Counted from the stretch's first letter, positions 37,523 to 46,964 are shown. The stretch: DNA of 64,000 nucleotides from Rhodoferax sp. (GCA_019449595.1 JAGRPL010000002.1:62001-126000), one strand, 5' to 3'. Made by a program: numbers and translations. Notes: generated by a model from the sequence alone, not told the origin.

Positions 37523-38851
37523 TCAGGACTGGCAATCGGTCCCGGGGCGGCGTGTCATCTTCTTGTCGGCCAGGTACTTGTCGGCACCGGCCTTGATCAT
37601 GGGCTTGAGGATCTGCTCGTCAGCCTGGATGAAGTCGGAACTGAAGTTCCACTTCTTGCCGTCCCAGGTCTGCACGCGGGCCCAGGTGGAGCCCATGTGG
37701 TCAGAGCAGGAGGTGGACAGGGGACGCATGACGCCCGTGAAACCCAGCGCATCCAGACGCTTCTGGTCCAGGTTCAGGTTTTCCAGGCCCCAGCGCACCT
37801 GCTCGCCCGTCATGACCTTGCCCTTGCCGAAACGCTCCTGCGCACGGCGCACGGCTTCCACGCCCAGCATCCCGATGATCGCGCCGCGGGTGTACAGCAC
37901 CTGGCCCACTTCGTCCTTGGGACCGGTTCCCTGACCCTTGGCGTGCACGTATTTCAAGATGTCCTGGATCACCTTGGGTTCCTGGCCCGAAGTGTTGAGC
38001 GCCAGCGCGTTGTAGCCCTTGGCACCTTCACCCACGTCCTTCACGTCCGGCTCGGCACCGGCCCACCACACGCCGTACATTTTTTCACGCGGATAGCCGG
38101 TTGCCTGGGCTTCCTTCAGGGCGGTGGAGTTCATCACACCCCAGCCCCACAGCAGCACGTAGTCCGGCTTGCTCTGGCGCACTTGCAGCCAGGCCGATTT
38201 CTGCTCCACACCGGGCGCCGTCACGGGGATCAGCTGCAGGTCAAAGCCATGCATGCGGGCGCGCTCCTGCAGCAGCGGAATGGGTTCCTTGCCGAACGGA
38301 GAGTCGTGGTACACCAGCGTGATCTTCTTGCCCTTGAGCTTGTCGAGTCCGCCTTCCTTCTTGCCCAGGTACTGGATCAGGATGTCGGCGCCGGTCCAGT
38401 AGCTGCCCATCATCGGGAAGTTCCACTTGAAGGCCATGCCGTCCTGCGCCACGGAAAGACCGTAGCCCAGCGTGATCAGCGGCACCTTGTCGTGGGGCAC
38501 TTTTTCTGTCAGCGCAAAGGTGATGCCGGTGGCTTGGGGGTCGAACAGCGACACGCCGGGGCGGCTCTTGAGGCGCTCATAGCACTCCACGCCACGGTCC
38601 GTGGCATAGCCGGTCTCGCACTCTTCAAACGTGATCTTCACGCCGTTGATGCCGCCATCACGGGCGTTGACCATCTTGAGGTAGTCCTGCTTACCGTTGG
38701 CCCATGGCACACCATTTGGTGCATAGGGACCCGTGCGGTAGGACAGCAGCGGAAAAAACTGTTCCTTGGCCTGGGCAAACGCGCTGGTCGACATGACCGA
38801 TACGCCGGCCGCCACAGCGGCCACGGCCAGAATCACATTACGAACTTTCAT
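37523..38851 (-). CDS. livK: ABC transporter substrate-binding protein, HAAT family
   Basis: This periplasmic type I binding protein has about 442 residues, with a clear Sec signal peptide (MKVRNVILAVAAVAAGVSVMSTSAFAQA). The mature part contains LLSYRTGPYAPNGVPWANG and LYTRGAIIGMLGVEAV. Relatives annotated as branched-chain amino-acid binders in this family often bind aromatic or fatty acids. The two flanking acyl-CoA ligases support that here. Start 38851 is set by a good AAGGAGA site. The N-terminal frame to 38899 lies before the signal peptide. Confidence 0.9.
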   Translation of the reverse strand: MKVRNVILAVAAVAAGVSVMSTSAFAQAKEQFFPLLSYRTGPYAPNGVPWANGKQDYLKMVNARDGGINGVKITFEECETGYATDRGVECYERLKSRPGVSLFDPQATGITFALTEKVPHDKVPLITLGYGLSVAQDGMAFKWNFPMMGSYWTGADILIQYLGKKEGGLDKLKGKKITLVYHDSPFGKEPIPLLQERARMHGFDLQLIPVTAPGVEQKSAWLQVRQSKPDYVLLWGWGVMNSTALKEAQATGYPREKMYGVWWAGAEPDVKDVGEGAKGYNALALNTSGQEPKVIQDILKYVHAKGQGTGPKDEVGQVLYTRGAIIGMLGVEAVRRAQERFGKGKVMTGEQVRWGLENLNLDQKRLDALGFTGVMRPLSTSCSDHMGSTWARVQTWDGKKWNFSSDFIQADEQILKPMIKAGADKYLADKKMTRRPGTDCQS

Positions 38852-38905
38852 TGTTGTCTCCTTAATAATCAAAAAGCACACACCCCGAAAACCGGTCACC
38901 CCCGC

Positions 38906-39982
38906 TCAGTGCGGGAACGGCCACAAACGCAATTTCTGCTTGCCCGTAGACCAGAGCTTGGCCATGCCGTGCGGCTCCACGATCAGGAACCAGACAATCA
39001 GGCCGCCAAACACCATCAACTCAGCATGCGATACACCCGCCGTGGAAATTTCGACGCCGAACAGTCCGGCCAGGGCCGGCAGAAACTGGCTCAACGCGAT
39101 GGGCAGCACCACGATGAAGGCCGCGCCGAAGAAACTGCCCATGATGGAGCCCATGCCGCCCAGGATCACCATGAACAGCAGTCGAAACGACTGGTCCACC
39201 GAGAAGGCCGCCGGCTCCCACGCGCCCAGGTAGATGAAGGCCCACAAGGCGCCGGCCACGCCGACGATGAAGGAACTGACCGCAAACGCGCTCAACTTGG
39301 CGTACATGGGCCGGATACCGATCACGGCGGCCGCCACGTCCATGTCGCGGATGGCCATCCACTCCCGACCCACGGCACCGCGCACCAGGTTCTTGGCCAG
39401 CAGGGCAATCACCGCCAGCAACACCAGGCAGAACAGGTACTTGCTGAGCGGGCTCTCCAGCGACAGGCCGAACACCTGCAGGTCGGAAACCGACACCGAG
39501 CCGGAGGTCGAGTTGTTGGTGAACCATTGGATGCGCAGGAACATCCAGTCGGAAAAGAACTGGGCCGCCAGCGTGGCCACCGCCAGGTACAGGCCCTTGA
39601 CGCGCAAACTGGGTAGACCGAACACCACGCCAAACAGCATGGCGCACACCCCACCCAGGATCAGCGCCACGAGCAGGGGCATGCCGTCCACGCGCACAAA
39701 GAAGTTGTAGGCCGAATAGGCGCCCACCGCCATGAAGGCGCCCGAACCCAGCGAAATCTGGCCGCAGTACCCCACCAGGATGTTCACCCCGATGGCCGCC
39801 AGCGAAAAGATCAGGAACGGAATCAGGATGGCGCGGAACATGTAGTCGCTGGCCAGCAGGGGAACCGCCACGAACGCACAGGCCAGCAGCACGAACACTG
39901 CCACGCGGTCCTGCGCAATGGGGAAGATCTGCTGGTCCGCCCGGTAATTGGTCTTGAACTGGCCGTTTTCTCTGTAGAACAT
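38906..39982 (-). CDS. livM: ABC transporter permease, LivM-like
   Basis: This 358-residue inner-membrane permease has about eight to ten hydrophobic segments and the conserved LivM region GREWMAIRDMDVAAAVIGI. The FrsSFIVGVAGALWAF segment follows it. It has an N-terminal cytoplasmic stretch of about 25 residues (FYRENGQFKTNYRADQQ) before the first membrane helix. It works with LivH. Confidence 0.92.
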   Translation of the reverse strand: MFYRENGQFKTNYRADQQIFPIAQDRVAVFVLLACAFVAVPLLASDYMFRAILIPFLIFSLAAIGVNILVGYCGQISLGSGAFMAVGAYSAYNFFVRVDGMPLLVALILGGVCAMLFGVVFGLPSLRVKGLYLAVATLAAQFFSDWMFLRIQWFTNNSTSGSVSVSDLQVFGLSLESPLSKYLFCLVLLAVIALLAKNLVRGAVGREWMAIRDMDVAAAVIGIRPMYAKLSAFAVSSFIVGVAGALWAFIYLGAWEPAAFSVDQSFRLLFMVILGGMGSIMGSFFGAAFIVVLPIALSQFLPALAGLFGVEISTAGVSHAELMVFGGLIVWFLIVEPHGMAKLWSTGKQKLRLWPFPH

Positions 39983-39992
39983 ATTTTTTTAC

Positions 39993-40922
39993 TCAAACGC
40001 GATCAATGATCTTCTCGCCGAACAAACCTTGCGGACGGATCAGCAGGAAGCCCAGGGCCAGCACATAGGCGAACCAGATTTCGATGCCGCCTCCCACCAT
40101 GGGGCCGATGTACACCTCGGACAGCTTCTCGCCGACGCCGATGATCAGGCCGCCCACAATGGCGCCGGGCACCGAGGTCAGCCCGCCCAGGATGACCACG
40201 GGCAGCGCACGCATGGCGACCGTGGTCAGCGAGAACTGCACGCCCAGCTTGGAGCCCCAGATCATCCCGGCCACCAGCGCTACCACACCGGCCACGCACC
40301 ACACAATGACCCAGATATGGTTGAGCGGAATGCCGATGCTTTGCGCCGCCTGGTGGTCGTCGGCCACGGCACGCAGGGCGCGGCCCGTGGCTGTCTTCTG
40401 GAAGAACACGCTCAACAGCGCCACCAGCACGGCGGCGATGATGGCTGCGTACAGGTCTTCCTTGTTGATCAGAATGCCACCGGCAAAGGTGCTCTCCAGG
40501 ATCATCACCGGGTCCTTGGGCATGCCGATGTCGATGGAGTAGATGCTGCTGCCAAAGATGGTCTGGCCCAGCCCCTCCAGGAAATAGGTGATGCCCAGCG
40601 TGGCCATCAGCAGCGTCGTGCCTTCCTGGTTGACCAGATGGCGCAGCACCAGCCGCTCAATCACCCAGGCGACCGCAAACATCACCGCGCCGGCAATCAC
40701 GAATGCGGCCACATTCACCACCACCGGGTCCTGCACGCCCGTCCATTGGGGAATCCATTCGGCAAAGCGCGCCATCGCCAGCGCGGCAAACAGCACCATG
40801 GCGCCCTGCGCGAAGTTGAACACGCCCGAGGCCTTGAAAATCAGCACGAAACCCAGTGCCACCAGCGAATACAACATGCCAACCATCAGGCCGCCAAACA
40901 GTGTTTCCAGAAAAAATGCCAT
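39993..40922 (-). CDS. livH: ABC transporter permease, LivH-like
   Basis: This 309-residue permease has eight or so membrane helices and the LivH-type loop RALRAVADDHQAAQSIGI. The order of genes on the minus strand is ligase, livG, livH, livM, binding protein, livF, ligase. Spacing to livM and livG is about ten bases. Confidence 0.92.
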   Translation of the reverse strand: MAFFLETLFGGLMVGMLYSLVALGFVLIFKASGVFNFAQGAMVLFAALAMARFAEWIPQWTGVQDPVVVNVAAFVIAGAVMFAVAWVIERLVLRHLVNQEGTTLLMATLGITYFLEGLGQTIFGSSIYSIDIGMPKDPVMILESTFAGGILINKEDLYAAIIAAVLVALLSVFFQKTATGRALRAVADDHQAAQSIGIPLNHIWVIVWCVAGVVALVAGMIWGSKLGVQFSLTTVAMRALPVVILGGLTSVPGAIVGGLIIGVGEKLSEVYIGPMVGGGIEIWFAYVLALGFLLIRPQGLFGEKIIDRV

Positions 40923-40933
40923 GTTCTTGTTCC

Positions 40934-41716
40934 TTAGTGGCTGGTGCCGAGGTAGGCGCTGATCACGTCTTCGTTGTTGCGCACTTCATCGGGCGTGCCA
41001 TCGCCAATCTTCTTGCCGTAGTCCAGCACCACCACGCGGTCGGAGATGTCCATCACCACGCCCATGTCGTGCTCGATCAGCACCACGGTGGTACCGAACT
41101 CGTCGTTCACGTCCAGCACGAAGCGGCACATGTCCTGCTTCTCTTCCACGTTCATGCCGGCCATGGGCTCGTCCAGCAGCAGAACCTGCGGCTCCATCGC
41201 CAGGGCGCGGCCCAGGTCCACCCGTTTCTGCAAGCCATAGGGCAGCTGTCCCACGGGCGTCTTGCGGTAGGCCTGGATTTCCAGGAAGTCGATGATGCGC
41301 TCCACCGCCTCGCGGTGGCGAATTTCCTCGCGTTCGGCCGGCCCCACGCGCAAGGCCTGCAGGAAGATGTTGCTCTTGATCTTGAGGTTGCGCCCAGACA
41401 TGATGTTGTCCAGCACGCTCATGCCCTTGAAAAGCGCCAGGTTCTGGAAGGTGCGGCCGATGCCCATGGTGGCCACCTGGTGGCTGTCCATGTGCTTGAA
41501 CGACTGGCCGCGGAAGGTGATGGAGCCCTGCTGCGGCGTGTACACGCCGTTGATGCAGTTGAGCATGGAGCTCTTGCCCGCACCGTTGGGGCCGATGATG
41601 GCGCGCACTTCGTGCTCGCGCACGTTGAAGGAGATGTCGGTCAGCGCCTTGACGCCGCCGAAACTCAGGGAGATGTTCTTGACGTCCAGGATGACGTCGC
41701 CGATTTTTTTGCTCAT
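40934..41716 (-). CDS. livG: ABC transporter ATPase, LivG-like
   Basis: This 260-residue ATPase has Walker A GPNGAGKSS, a degenerate signature LPYGLQKRVDLGRALA and Walker B VLLLDEPMAGMN. It overlaps the upstream acyl-CoA synthetase gene by four bases, so the synthetase and the transporter are translated from one message. It partners with LivF. Confidence 0.93.
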   Translation of the reverse strand: MSKKIGDVILDVKNISLSFGGVKALTDISFNVREHEVRAIIGPNGAGKSSMLNCINGVYTPQQGSITFRGQSFKHMDSHQVATMGIGRTFQNLALFKGMSVLDNIMSGRNLKIKSNIFLQALRVGPAEREEIRHREAVERIIDFLEIQAYRKTPVGQLPYGLQKRVDLGRALAMEPQVLLLDEPMAGMNVEEKQDMCRFVLDVNDEFGTTVVLIEHDMGVVMDISDRVVVLDYGKKIGDGTPDEVRNNEDVISAYLGTSH

Positions 41717-43659
41717 GCTGCGGCCTTCACGGGGGCAAAGGTCTTTGCGTCGTCAATCTTCAACGTGGCGCTCACGCTGCCGGTGCGCCCGTCTTCGAAC
41801 TTGACCTGGGTTTCAATGAATTGCGAGGTTTTGCCGCTGTACAGCGCGTCCACCAGCACGTTGTAGCGCTCGGCAATGAAGCCGCGGCGGACCTTGTTGG
41901 TGCGGGTGAGCTCGCCGTCGTCGGCGTCGAGCTCCTTGTGCAGCACCAGGAAGCGGCTGACCTGGCTGCCTGCCAGCAGGGCGTCCACGCTGAGGTCGGC
42001 GTTGACCTGCTCCACGCACTCCTTGATGAGCTGGTAGACCTCGGGCTTCTGCGCCAGATCGGTATAGCCCGCATACGGCAGGTTGCGCCGCTCGGCCCAG
42101 TTGCCCACGGCGTCGAAGTCGATGTTGATGAACACGCACACCTGGTCACGGCCGTCGCCATAGGCCACCACTTCCTTGATGTGCTGGAAGAACTTGAGCT
42201 TGTTCTCCACGTACTTGGGCGCGAACATGGCGCCGTCGTTGGCGCCGCCCTTGATGCGGCCCACGTCTTTCACACGGTCGATGATCTTGAGGTGGCCGTG
42301 GCCGTCAATGAAGCCGGCGTCGCTGGAGTGGTACCAGCCGTCGGTCGTCAGCACCTCGGCCGTGGCCGTGGGGTTCTTGTAGTACTCCTTGAGCAGACCC
42401 GGCGACTTGATCAGGATTTCGCCGTTGTCGGCCACCTTGATCTCCACGCCGTCGCAGGGCACACCCACCGTGTCGGCGCGTGCCTCGTGGTCGGGCTGCA
42501 GGCAGACGAACACGGCGGTCTCGGTGGAGCCGTAGAGCTGCTTGAGGTTGATGCCAATGGATCGGAAGAAACTGAACAGGTCCGGGCCAATGGCCTCACC
42601 CGCCGTGTAGGCCACACGCACGCGGCTCATGCCCAGGTTGTTGCGCAGCGGGCCGTACACCATGAAGTTGCCCAGCGCATACAGGGCGCGGTCCAGGGCC
42701 GACACCGATTTGCCATCCATCAGCGCCGGGCCAACGCGCTTGGCCACCCGCATGAAGTAATGGAACATGCCGCGCTTGAGGGCGCCGGCGTCTTCCATGC
42801 GGATCATCACGCTGGTCAGCAGGCCTTCAAAAATCCGGGGCGGGGCGAAATAGTAGGTCGGGCCGATTTCCTTCAGGTCGATGGTGACCGTGGCCGCCGA
42901 CTCCGGACAGTTCACCACATAGCCGCAGGCCAGCCACTGGGCGTAGCTGAAGATGTTCTGGCCGATCCAGGCCGGCGGCAGGTAGGCCAGCACCTCTTCG
43001 GCATGGGTCAGGCGGTCGAATTCGGCGCCCACCCGCGCCCGGTTCAGCAGCGAGTTGTGGGTGTGCACCACCCCCTTGGGGTTGCCCGTGGTACCCGAGG
43101 TGAAGAACATGGCCCCCACGTCGTCGGGCTGGGCCTGGTTCACCTGGCTGGCATAAAAATCGGGGTGCACGGCCAAGAAGGCGCGTCCGGCACCCTGCAA
43201 CTCGTCCAGCGCGGCCAAGCCGGGCTCGTCGTACTTGCGCAGGCCGCGCGGGTCGTCAAAGTAGATGTGCGCGAGCTGCGGGCAGGCCTCGCGGATTTCG
43301 AGCAGCTTGTCCACCTGCTCCTGGTCTTCGGCGAAGGCAAAGCGCACTTCGGCGTTGTTGATGGGGAACACGCACTCGGCAGCGGCGGCGTCCTGGTACA
43401 GCGGCACGGGGATGGCACCCAGCGACTGCACCGCCAGCATGGTGGCGTACAGGCGTGGCCGGTTGGCCCCCACCACCACCATGTGCTCACCGCGGCGCAG
43501 ACCGGCCTGGTGCAGGCCGGCGGCCAGCTGCTGCACCATGGTCGCCAGGTCCGCCCAGGACAGCGACTGCCAGATGCCGTATTCCTTCTCGCGCATGGCG
43601 GGCGCATCCGGGCGCTCGCTGGCGTGCTTCAGAAGTAGTCGCGGGAAAGTCGTTTGCAT
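41713..43659 (-). CDS. Long-chain-type acyl-CoA synthetase (AMP-binding)
   Basis: This 648-residue AMP-forming ligase has MFFTSGTTGNPKGVVHTHNS (P-loop), QLYGSTETAVF, and GWYHSSDAGFIDGHGHLKIIDRVKDV in the hinge region. It activates a carboxylic acid, probably fatty or aromatic, to acyl-CoA. It is the first gene of the Liv-type operon, so import and activation look coupled. Divergent from it is a Crp/Fnr regulator, with palindromic sites between them. Confidence 0.93.
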   Translation of the reverse strand: MQTTFPRLLLKHASERPDAPAMREKEYGIWQSLSWADLATMVQQLAAGLHQAGLRRGEHMVVVGANRPRLYATMLAVQSLGAIPVPLYQDAAAAECVFPINNAEVRFAFAEDQEQVDKLLEIREACPQLAHIYFDDPRGLRKYDEPGLAALDELQGAGRAFLAVHPDFYASQVNQAQPDDVGAMFFTSGTTGNPKGVVHTHNSLLNRARVGAEFDRLTHAEEVLAYLPPAWIGQNIFSYAQWLACGYVVNCPESAATVTIDLKEIGPTYYFAPPRIFEGLLTSVMIRMEDAGALKRGMFHYFMRVAKRVGPALMDGKSVSALDRALYALGNFMVYGPLRNNLGMSRVRVAYTAGEAIGPDLFSFFRSIGINLKQLYGSTETAVFVCLQPDHEARADTVGVPCDGVEIKVADNGEILIKSPGLLKEYYKNPTATAEVLTTDGWYHSSDAGFIDGHGHLKIIDRVKDVGRIKGGANDGAMFAPKYVENKLKFFQHIKEVVAYGDGRDQVCVFINIDFDAVGNWAERRNLPYAGYTDLAQKPEVYQLIKECVEQVNADLSVDALLAGSQVSRFLVLHKELDADDGELTRTNKVRRGFIAERYNVLVDALYSGKTSQFIETQVKFEDGRTGSVSATLKIDDAKTFAPVKAAA

Positions 43660-43728
43660 TCCGGTTCCTTGTCACCTTTGCGTAGCCCTGGACTTGTGTA
43701 ACAGGGCTTTGTATGGTTGCAATTATTG

Positions 43729-43766
43729 ACTTGGCATTTGACGCCAAGTTGTCATTCGGACGACAA
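43729..43766. promoter_or_regulatory. Palindromic operator candidates in the divergent ligase/Crp region
   Basis: Two adjacent inverted repeats lie in the 169-bp gap. ACTTGGC-N7-GCCAAGT is perfect (43729-43749), and TTGTC-N8-GACAA (43749-43766) directly abuts it. Their symmetry suits a dimeric regulator such as the neighbouring Crp/Fnr protein. Neither matches the classic CRP (TGTGA-N6-TCACA) or FNR (TTGAT-N4-ATCAA) spacing, so the site specificity is open. Confidence 0.55.
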
Positions 43767-43828
43767 TTGGAGCCTTTCTCGGTAGGTGTTTTCCCTGCAC
43801 TTTCACCCACCTTACAACGCACAGCCCC

Positions 43829-44563
43829 ATGCCCCTCGACTCTTCGCTCCACCAACGCCGCCGCGCCCTGACGGCCGGAGAACTCGACGCCATTCCATGG
43901 ATCCATCTGCTGGCGCCACAGGAGCGCGAACGCGCCGTGGCGGACCTGAAAATCGCCGAGGCCAGCCCGGGCGAATACGTCTGCCGCATGGGCCGCCCGG
44001 CCACCTACTGGTTTGGCGTGGTGGACGGCCTGCTCAAGATGAGCAGCGACAACGAGCACGGGCAGACCATGACCTTCACCGGCGTGCCCCCCGGCGGCTG
44101 GTTTGGCGAAGGCACCGCCCTCAAGCGCGAGGCCTACCGCTACAACATCCAGCCACTGCGCAACAGCCATGTCGCCGGGCTGCACGTGGACACCTTCCAT
44201 TGGCTGCTGGACCACTCCATCGGCTTCAACCGCTTCATCATGAACCAGCTCAACGAACGCCTGGGTCAGTTCATTGCCGCGCGCGAGATCGACCGCATGA
44301 CCAACCCCGACATCCGCGTCGCCCGCAGCCTGGCCACCCTGTTCAACCCCGTGCTCTACCCCGGCGTGGGCGAGGTGCTGCGCATCACCCAGCAGGAGCT
44401 GGCCTACCTGGTGGGCCTGTCGCGCCAGCGTGTGAACGAAGCGCTGACCACGCTGGCGGAGCAGGGCTCCATCCGCGTGGAGTACGGCGGCCTGCGCGTG
44501 CTGGACCTGCCGGCGCTGCGCAGCCACGTATTTTCAAAAGAAACCAGCCGCAAACCAGCTTAG
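43829..44563 (+). CDS. Crp/Fnr family transcriptional regulator
   Basis: The 244-residue regulator has a cyclic-nucleotide-binding-like beta-roll (about 30-140) and a C-terminal winged HTH with RITQQELAYLVGLSRQRVNEAL and GSIRVEYGGLRVLD. There is no Cys cluster at the N-terminus, so an FNR Fe-S sensor is unlikely. It is divergent from the ligase-transporter operon and probably controls it. Confidence 0.9.
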   Translation: MPLDSSLHQRRRALTAGELDAIPWIHLLAPQERERAVADLKIAEASPGEYVCRMGRPATYWFGVVDGLLKMSSDNEHGQTMTFTGVPPGGWFGEGTALKREAYRYNIQPLRNSHVAGLHVDTFHWLLDHSIGFNRFIMNQLNERLGQFIAAREIDRMTNPDIRVARSLATLFNPVLYPGVGEVLRITQQELAYLVGLSRQRVNEALTTLAEQGSIRVEYGGLRVLDLPALRSHVFSKETSRKPA

Positions 44564-44567
44564 ATAC

Positions 44568-44596
44568 GGCGCAGACAGCTCCTGTTTTCGTAGCGC
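44568..44596. repeat. Interspersed repeat, GCGCAGACAGCT family (copy A)
   Basis: The sequence around GGCGCAGACAGCTCCTG and the matching TAGCGC carries the same GCGCAGACAGCT start as the copy at 44687. It lies between the Crp/Fnr gene and the pseudouridine synthase gene. The symmetric half is degenerate here. Confidence 0.45.
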
Positions 44597-44686
44597 ATTC
44601 AGTTGCCTTGTGTGCTGCCGGCCGGCCCGTGTCGGCGGCATGCGGGCGCAATTTAGGTATCAAATTGGCACCCGGCCCCCGTAAAA

Positions 44687-44716
44687 TGTGCGCAGACAGC
44701 TACAAAAGATATAGCA
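44687..44716. repeat. Interspersed repeat, GCGCAGACAGCT family (copy B)
   Basis: TGTGCGCAGACAGCTACAAAAGATATAGC shares its first half with copies at 44568 and 52371. It lies just before the pseudouridine synthase start and so could sit in its promoter or leader. Its inverted half (TATAGC) is a partial match. Confidence 0.45.
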
Positions 44717-44717
44717 A

Positions 44718-45689
44718 ATGAACACCCCTTCCGACAACGGCAAGCCGCCGCCCGCCTTCCGCCGCGCCGCACCGCCCCCCGGCCGTGCTCCGGCCACCCG
44801 TGCCCCCATTCCTGCCGGGCAGACCAACACCGCAGCCATCGGGCCCAACGGCACCATGCGCCTGAACAAGCGCATGGCCGAGCTGGGCATGGCCTCGCGC
44901 CGCGAGGCCGACGACTGGATCGCCAAGGGCTGGGTCAAGGTCAACGGCAAGGTGGCCGAGATGGGCATGCAGATTGCCCCCGACGCCCGCATCGAGGTCA
45001 CCCAGCAGGCCAAGGGCGCGCAGGCCAACCAGGTCACCATTCTCATCAACAAGCCGCTGGGTCTGGTCAGCGGCCAGGCCGAAGACGGCCACCTGCCGGC
45101 CATCACCCTGGTGCAGCCGCAAAACCGCTGGGCCGAGGACAACGCCCGCTTCTTCTTCCACCCCAGCCAGCTCAAGAGCCTGGTGCCCGCCGGCCGGCTG
45201 GACATCGACTCCACCGGCCTGCTGGTGCTGACCCAGGACGGCCGCGTGGCGCGCCAGCTCATTGGCGAAGACTCGGTGATGGAAAAGGAATACCTGGTGC
45301 GCGTGGCCTACACCGGCGTGGAGAACCCGGCCGCGGCAACCTCGCCCGCCGCCACCTACGGCGGCAAGGCGCAACAGCTCATGCGCATTGACGATGACGA
45401 CCCCATCACCAGCGACGTGCAATCGGTCTTTCCCGCCGACAAACTCAAGCTGCTGCGCCACGGCCTGAGCCTGGACAACCAGCCCCTCAAGCCCGCCAAG
45501 GTTGAATGGCAGAACCCCGAGCAACTGCGCTTTGTGCTCACCGAAGGCAAGAAGCGCCAGATCCGGCGCATGTGCGAGCTGGTGGGCCTCAAGGTCGTGG
45601 GCCTCAAGCGCGTGCGCGTGGGCAACGTGATGCTGGGCAACCTGCCGCTGGGCCAGTGGCGCTACCTGCAGCCGCACGAGCGCTTCTGA
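44718..45689 (+). CDS. 23S rRNA pseudouridine synthase, RluF/RluB-like
   Basis: This 323-residue enzyme converts uridine to pseudouridine in 23S rRNA. It has an N-terminal S4 RNA-binding domain (MRLNKRMAELGMASRREADDWI, about 46-105) and the RsuA-type catalytic domain with the Asp in GRLDIDSTGLLVLT (about residue 160). The DIDSTGLL pattern is closer to RluF than RluB. The first 45 residues, rich in Pro/Ala, are extra. It is on its own promoter, probably after copy B of the interspersed repeat. Confidence 0.88.
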   Translation: MNTPSDNGKPPPAFRRAAPPPGRAPATRAPIPAGQTNTAAIGPNGTMRLNKRMAELGMASRREADDWIAKGWVKVNGKVAEMGMQIAPDARIEVTQQAKGAQANQVTILINKPLGLVSGQAEDGHLPAITLVQPQNRWAEDNARFFFHPSQLKSLVPAGRLDIDSTGLLVLTQDGRVARQLIGEDSVMEKEYLVRVAYTGVENPAAATSPAATYGGKAQQLMRIDDDDPITSDVQSVFPADKLKLLRHGLSLDNQPLKPAKVEWQNPEQLRFVLTEGKKRQIRRMCELVGLKVVGLKRVRVGNVMLGNLPLGQWRYLQPHERF

Positions 45690-45709
45690 GCCGGCGTCCC
45701 CGAGCCGCC

Positions 45710-46951
45710 ATGCCCGCCAAACCCCTCAAGCACCTGCGCCCGTCCGACCTGCGTGCCATGGCCCAGCTGGCCACCCAGGCCACCCAGGGCGTGGCCCGCA
45801 TGGCCGAGGGCGTTCACCAGTCGGTCTGGAGCACACTGGGCGCGCCCGACGGCGGGCCAGGGCAGGCCCGCGGCCTTACCGGGCTGGTGTACCGCACCCT
45901 GCACGGTGTCACGCAGTGGGTGGGCAAGGGGTTGGACGCCACCTTTGCCAAACTCGAACCCCTGCTGGAATCGGCTCTGGATGCGCCAGCCGAGTCGCCC
46001 CAGCGCGAAGCCATTCTGGCCGCCCTCAACGGCGTCATGGGCGACCATCTCGTGGAACACCGCAACCCGCTGGCCACCCCCATGACCCTGCGGTGCCAGG
46101 GGCAGGTACTGAACGGCCCCACCCCCGTGGCGCTGCCCGGGGCCACCGGCAAGATCCTGCTGCTGATCCACGGCCTGTGCATGAACGACTTGCAGTGGCA
46201 CACCCACCCCCAGGGCGACCAGGCGCCCGGCGTGGACCACGGCGCCGCGCTGGCCGCCGCGCTGGGCTACACCCCCGTCTACGTGCGCTACAACACCGGT
46301 CTGCACACCTCCGAAAACGGCCATGCACTGGCGGCCCAGCTGGAACAGCTGCTGGCCCAGTGGCCCGTTGCGGTACAGGAACTCAGCGTGCTCGCCCACA
46401 GCATGGGCGGGCTGGTCACGCGCAGCGCCTGGCACTACGCCCGCCAGGACGGCCTGCGCTGGCCGCATCACCTGAAAAACATCGTGTTCCTGGGTACGCC
46501 CCACCACGGCGCACCGCTGGAGCGGGCCGGAAACTGGGTGGACACGATCCTGGGCAGAACGCCCTACACCCGGCCGCTGGCCAAGCTGGGGCAATTGCGC
46601 AGCGCCGGCATCACCGACCTGCGCTACGGCCACGTGCTGGATGCGGACTGGGTCGGCCGCGACCGCTTCCGCCGCCAGCCCGACAGCCGCCAACCCCTGC
46701 CCTTGCCCGAGGGCGTAGCCTGCTACGCCATTGCCGCCACCGCGGCCGCCAAGCGCAGCCCGCTGGCCGAGCGGGTGATCGGCGACGGCCTAGTGCCCCT
46801 GCCCAGCGCGCTGGGCCAGCACCCCGACCCGCGGCGCCAACTGGCGTTTGCCCCAGGCGCGCAATGGATTGCCTACCGCACCCACCACATGGAGCTGCTC
46901 AGCAGCGCTGCGGTGACGCAGCAACTGCAGTTCTGGCTGACACCGGAGTAG
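45710..46951 (+). CDS. Alpha/beta hydrolase, esterase/lipase-like
   Basis: The 413-residue alpha/beta hydrolase has a nucleophile elbow in LAHSMGGLVT (Ser near residue 231) and an oxyanion region LLLIHGLCMNDLQW (about residue 148). It lacks a signal peptide, and the N-terminal 130 residues precede the hydrolase fold. A PGAP1- or lipase-type fold is likely and the substrate is unknown. Start 45710 is chosen since the longer frame (45506) lies inside the pseudouridine synthase gene. It converges with the ftrD gene, with 13 bp between the stops. Confidence 0.8.
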   Translation: MPAKPLKHLRPSDLRAMAQLATQATQGVARMAEGVHQSVWSTLGAPDGGPGQARGLTGLVYRTLHGVTQWVGKGLDATFAKLEPLLESALDAPAESPQREAILAALNGVMGDHLVEHRNPLATPMTLRCQGQVLNGPTPVALPGATGKILLLIHGLCMNDLQWHTHPQGDQAPGVDHGAALAAALGYTPVYVRYNTGLHTSENGHALAAQLEQLLAQWPVAVQELSVLAHSMGGLVTRSAWHYARQDGLRWPHHLKNIVFLGTPHHGAPLERAGNWVDTILGRTPYTRPLAKLGQLRSAGITDLRYGHVLDADWVGRDRFRRQPDSRQPLPLPEGVACYAIAATAAAKRSPLAERVIGDGLVPLPSALGQHPDPRRQLAFAPGAQWIAYRTHHMELLSSAAVTQQLQFWLTPE

Positions 46952-46964
46952 ATGAAGCGCCCGG

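Noticed and set aside
36479..39616. Plus-strand open frame of 1045 codons opposite the Liv operon
   Set aside because: It runs antisense to four well-supported transporter and ligase genes and has low-complexity His/Gly/Gln-rich translation, as expected from high-GC shadow frames.
41821..43638. Plus-strand open frame of 605 codons opposite the acyl-CoA synthetase
   Set aside because: The synthetase on the minus strand has clear AMP-binding motifs. The reverse frame translates to repetitive sequence with no motif.
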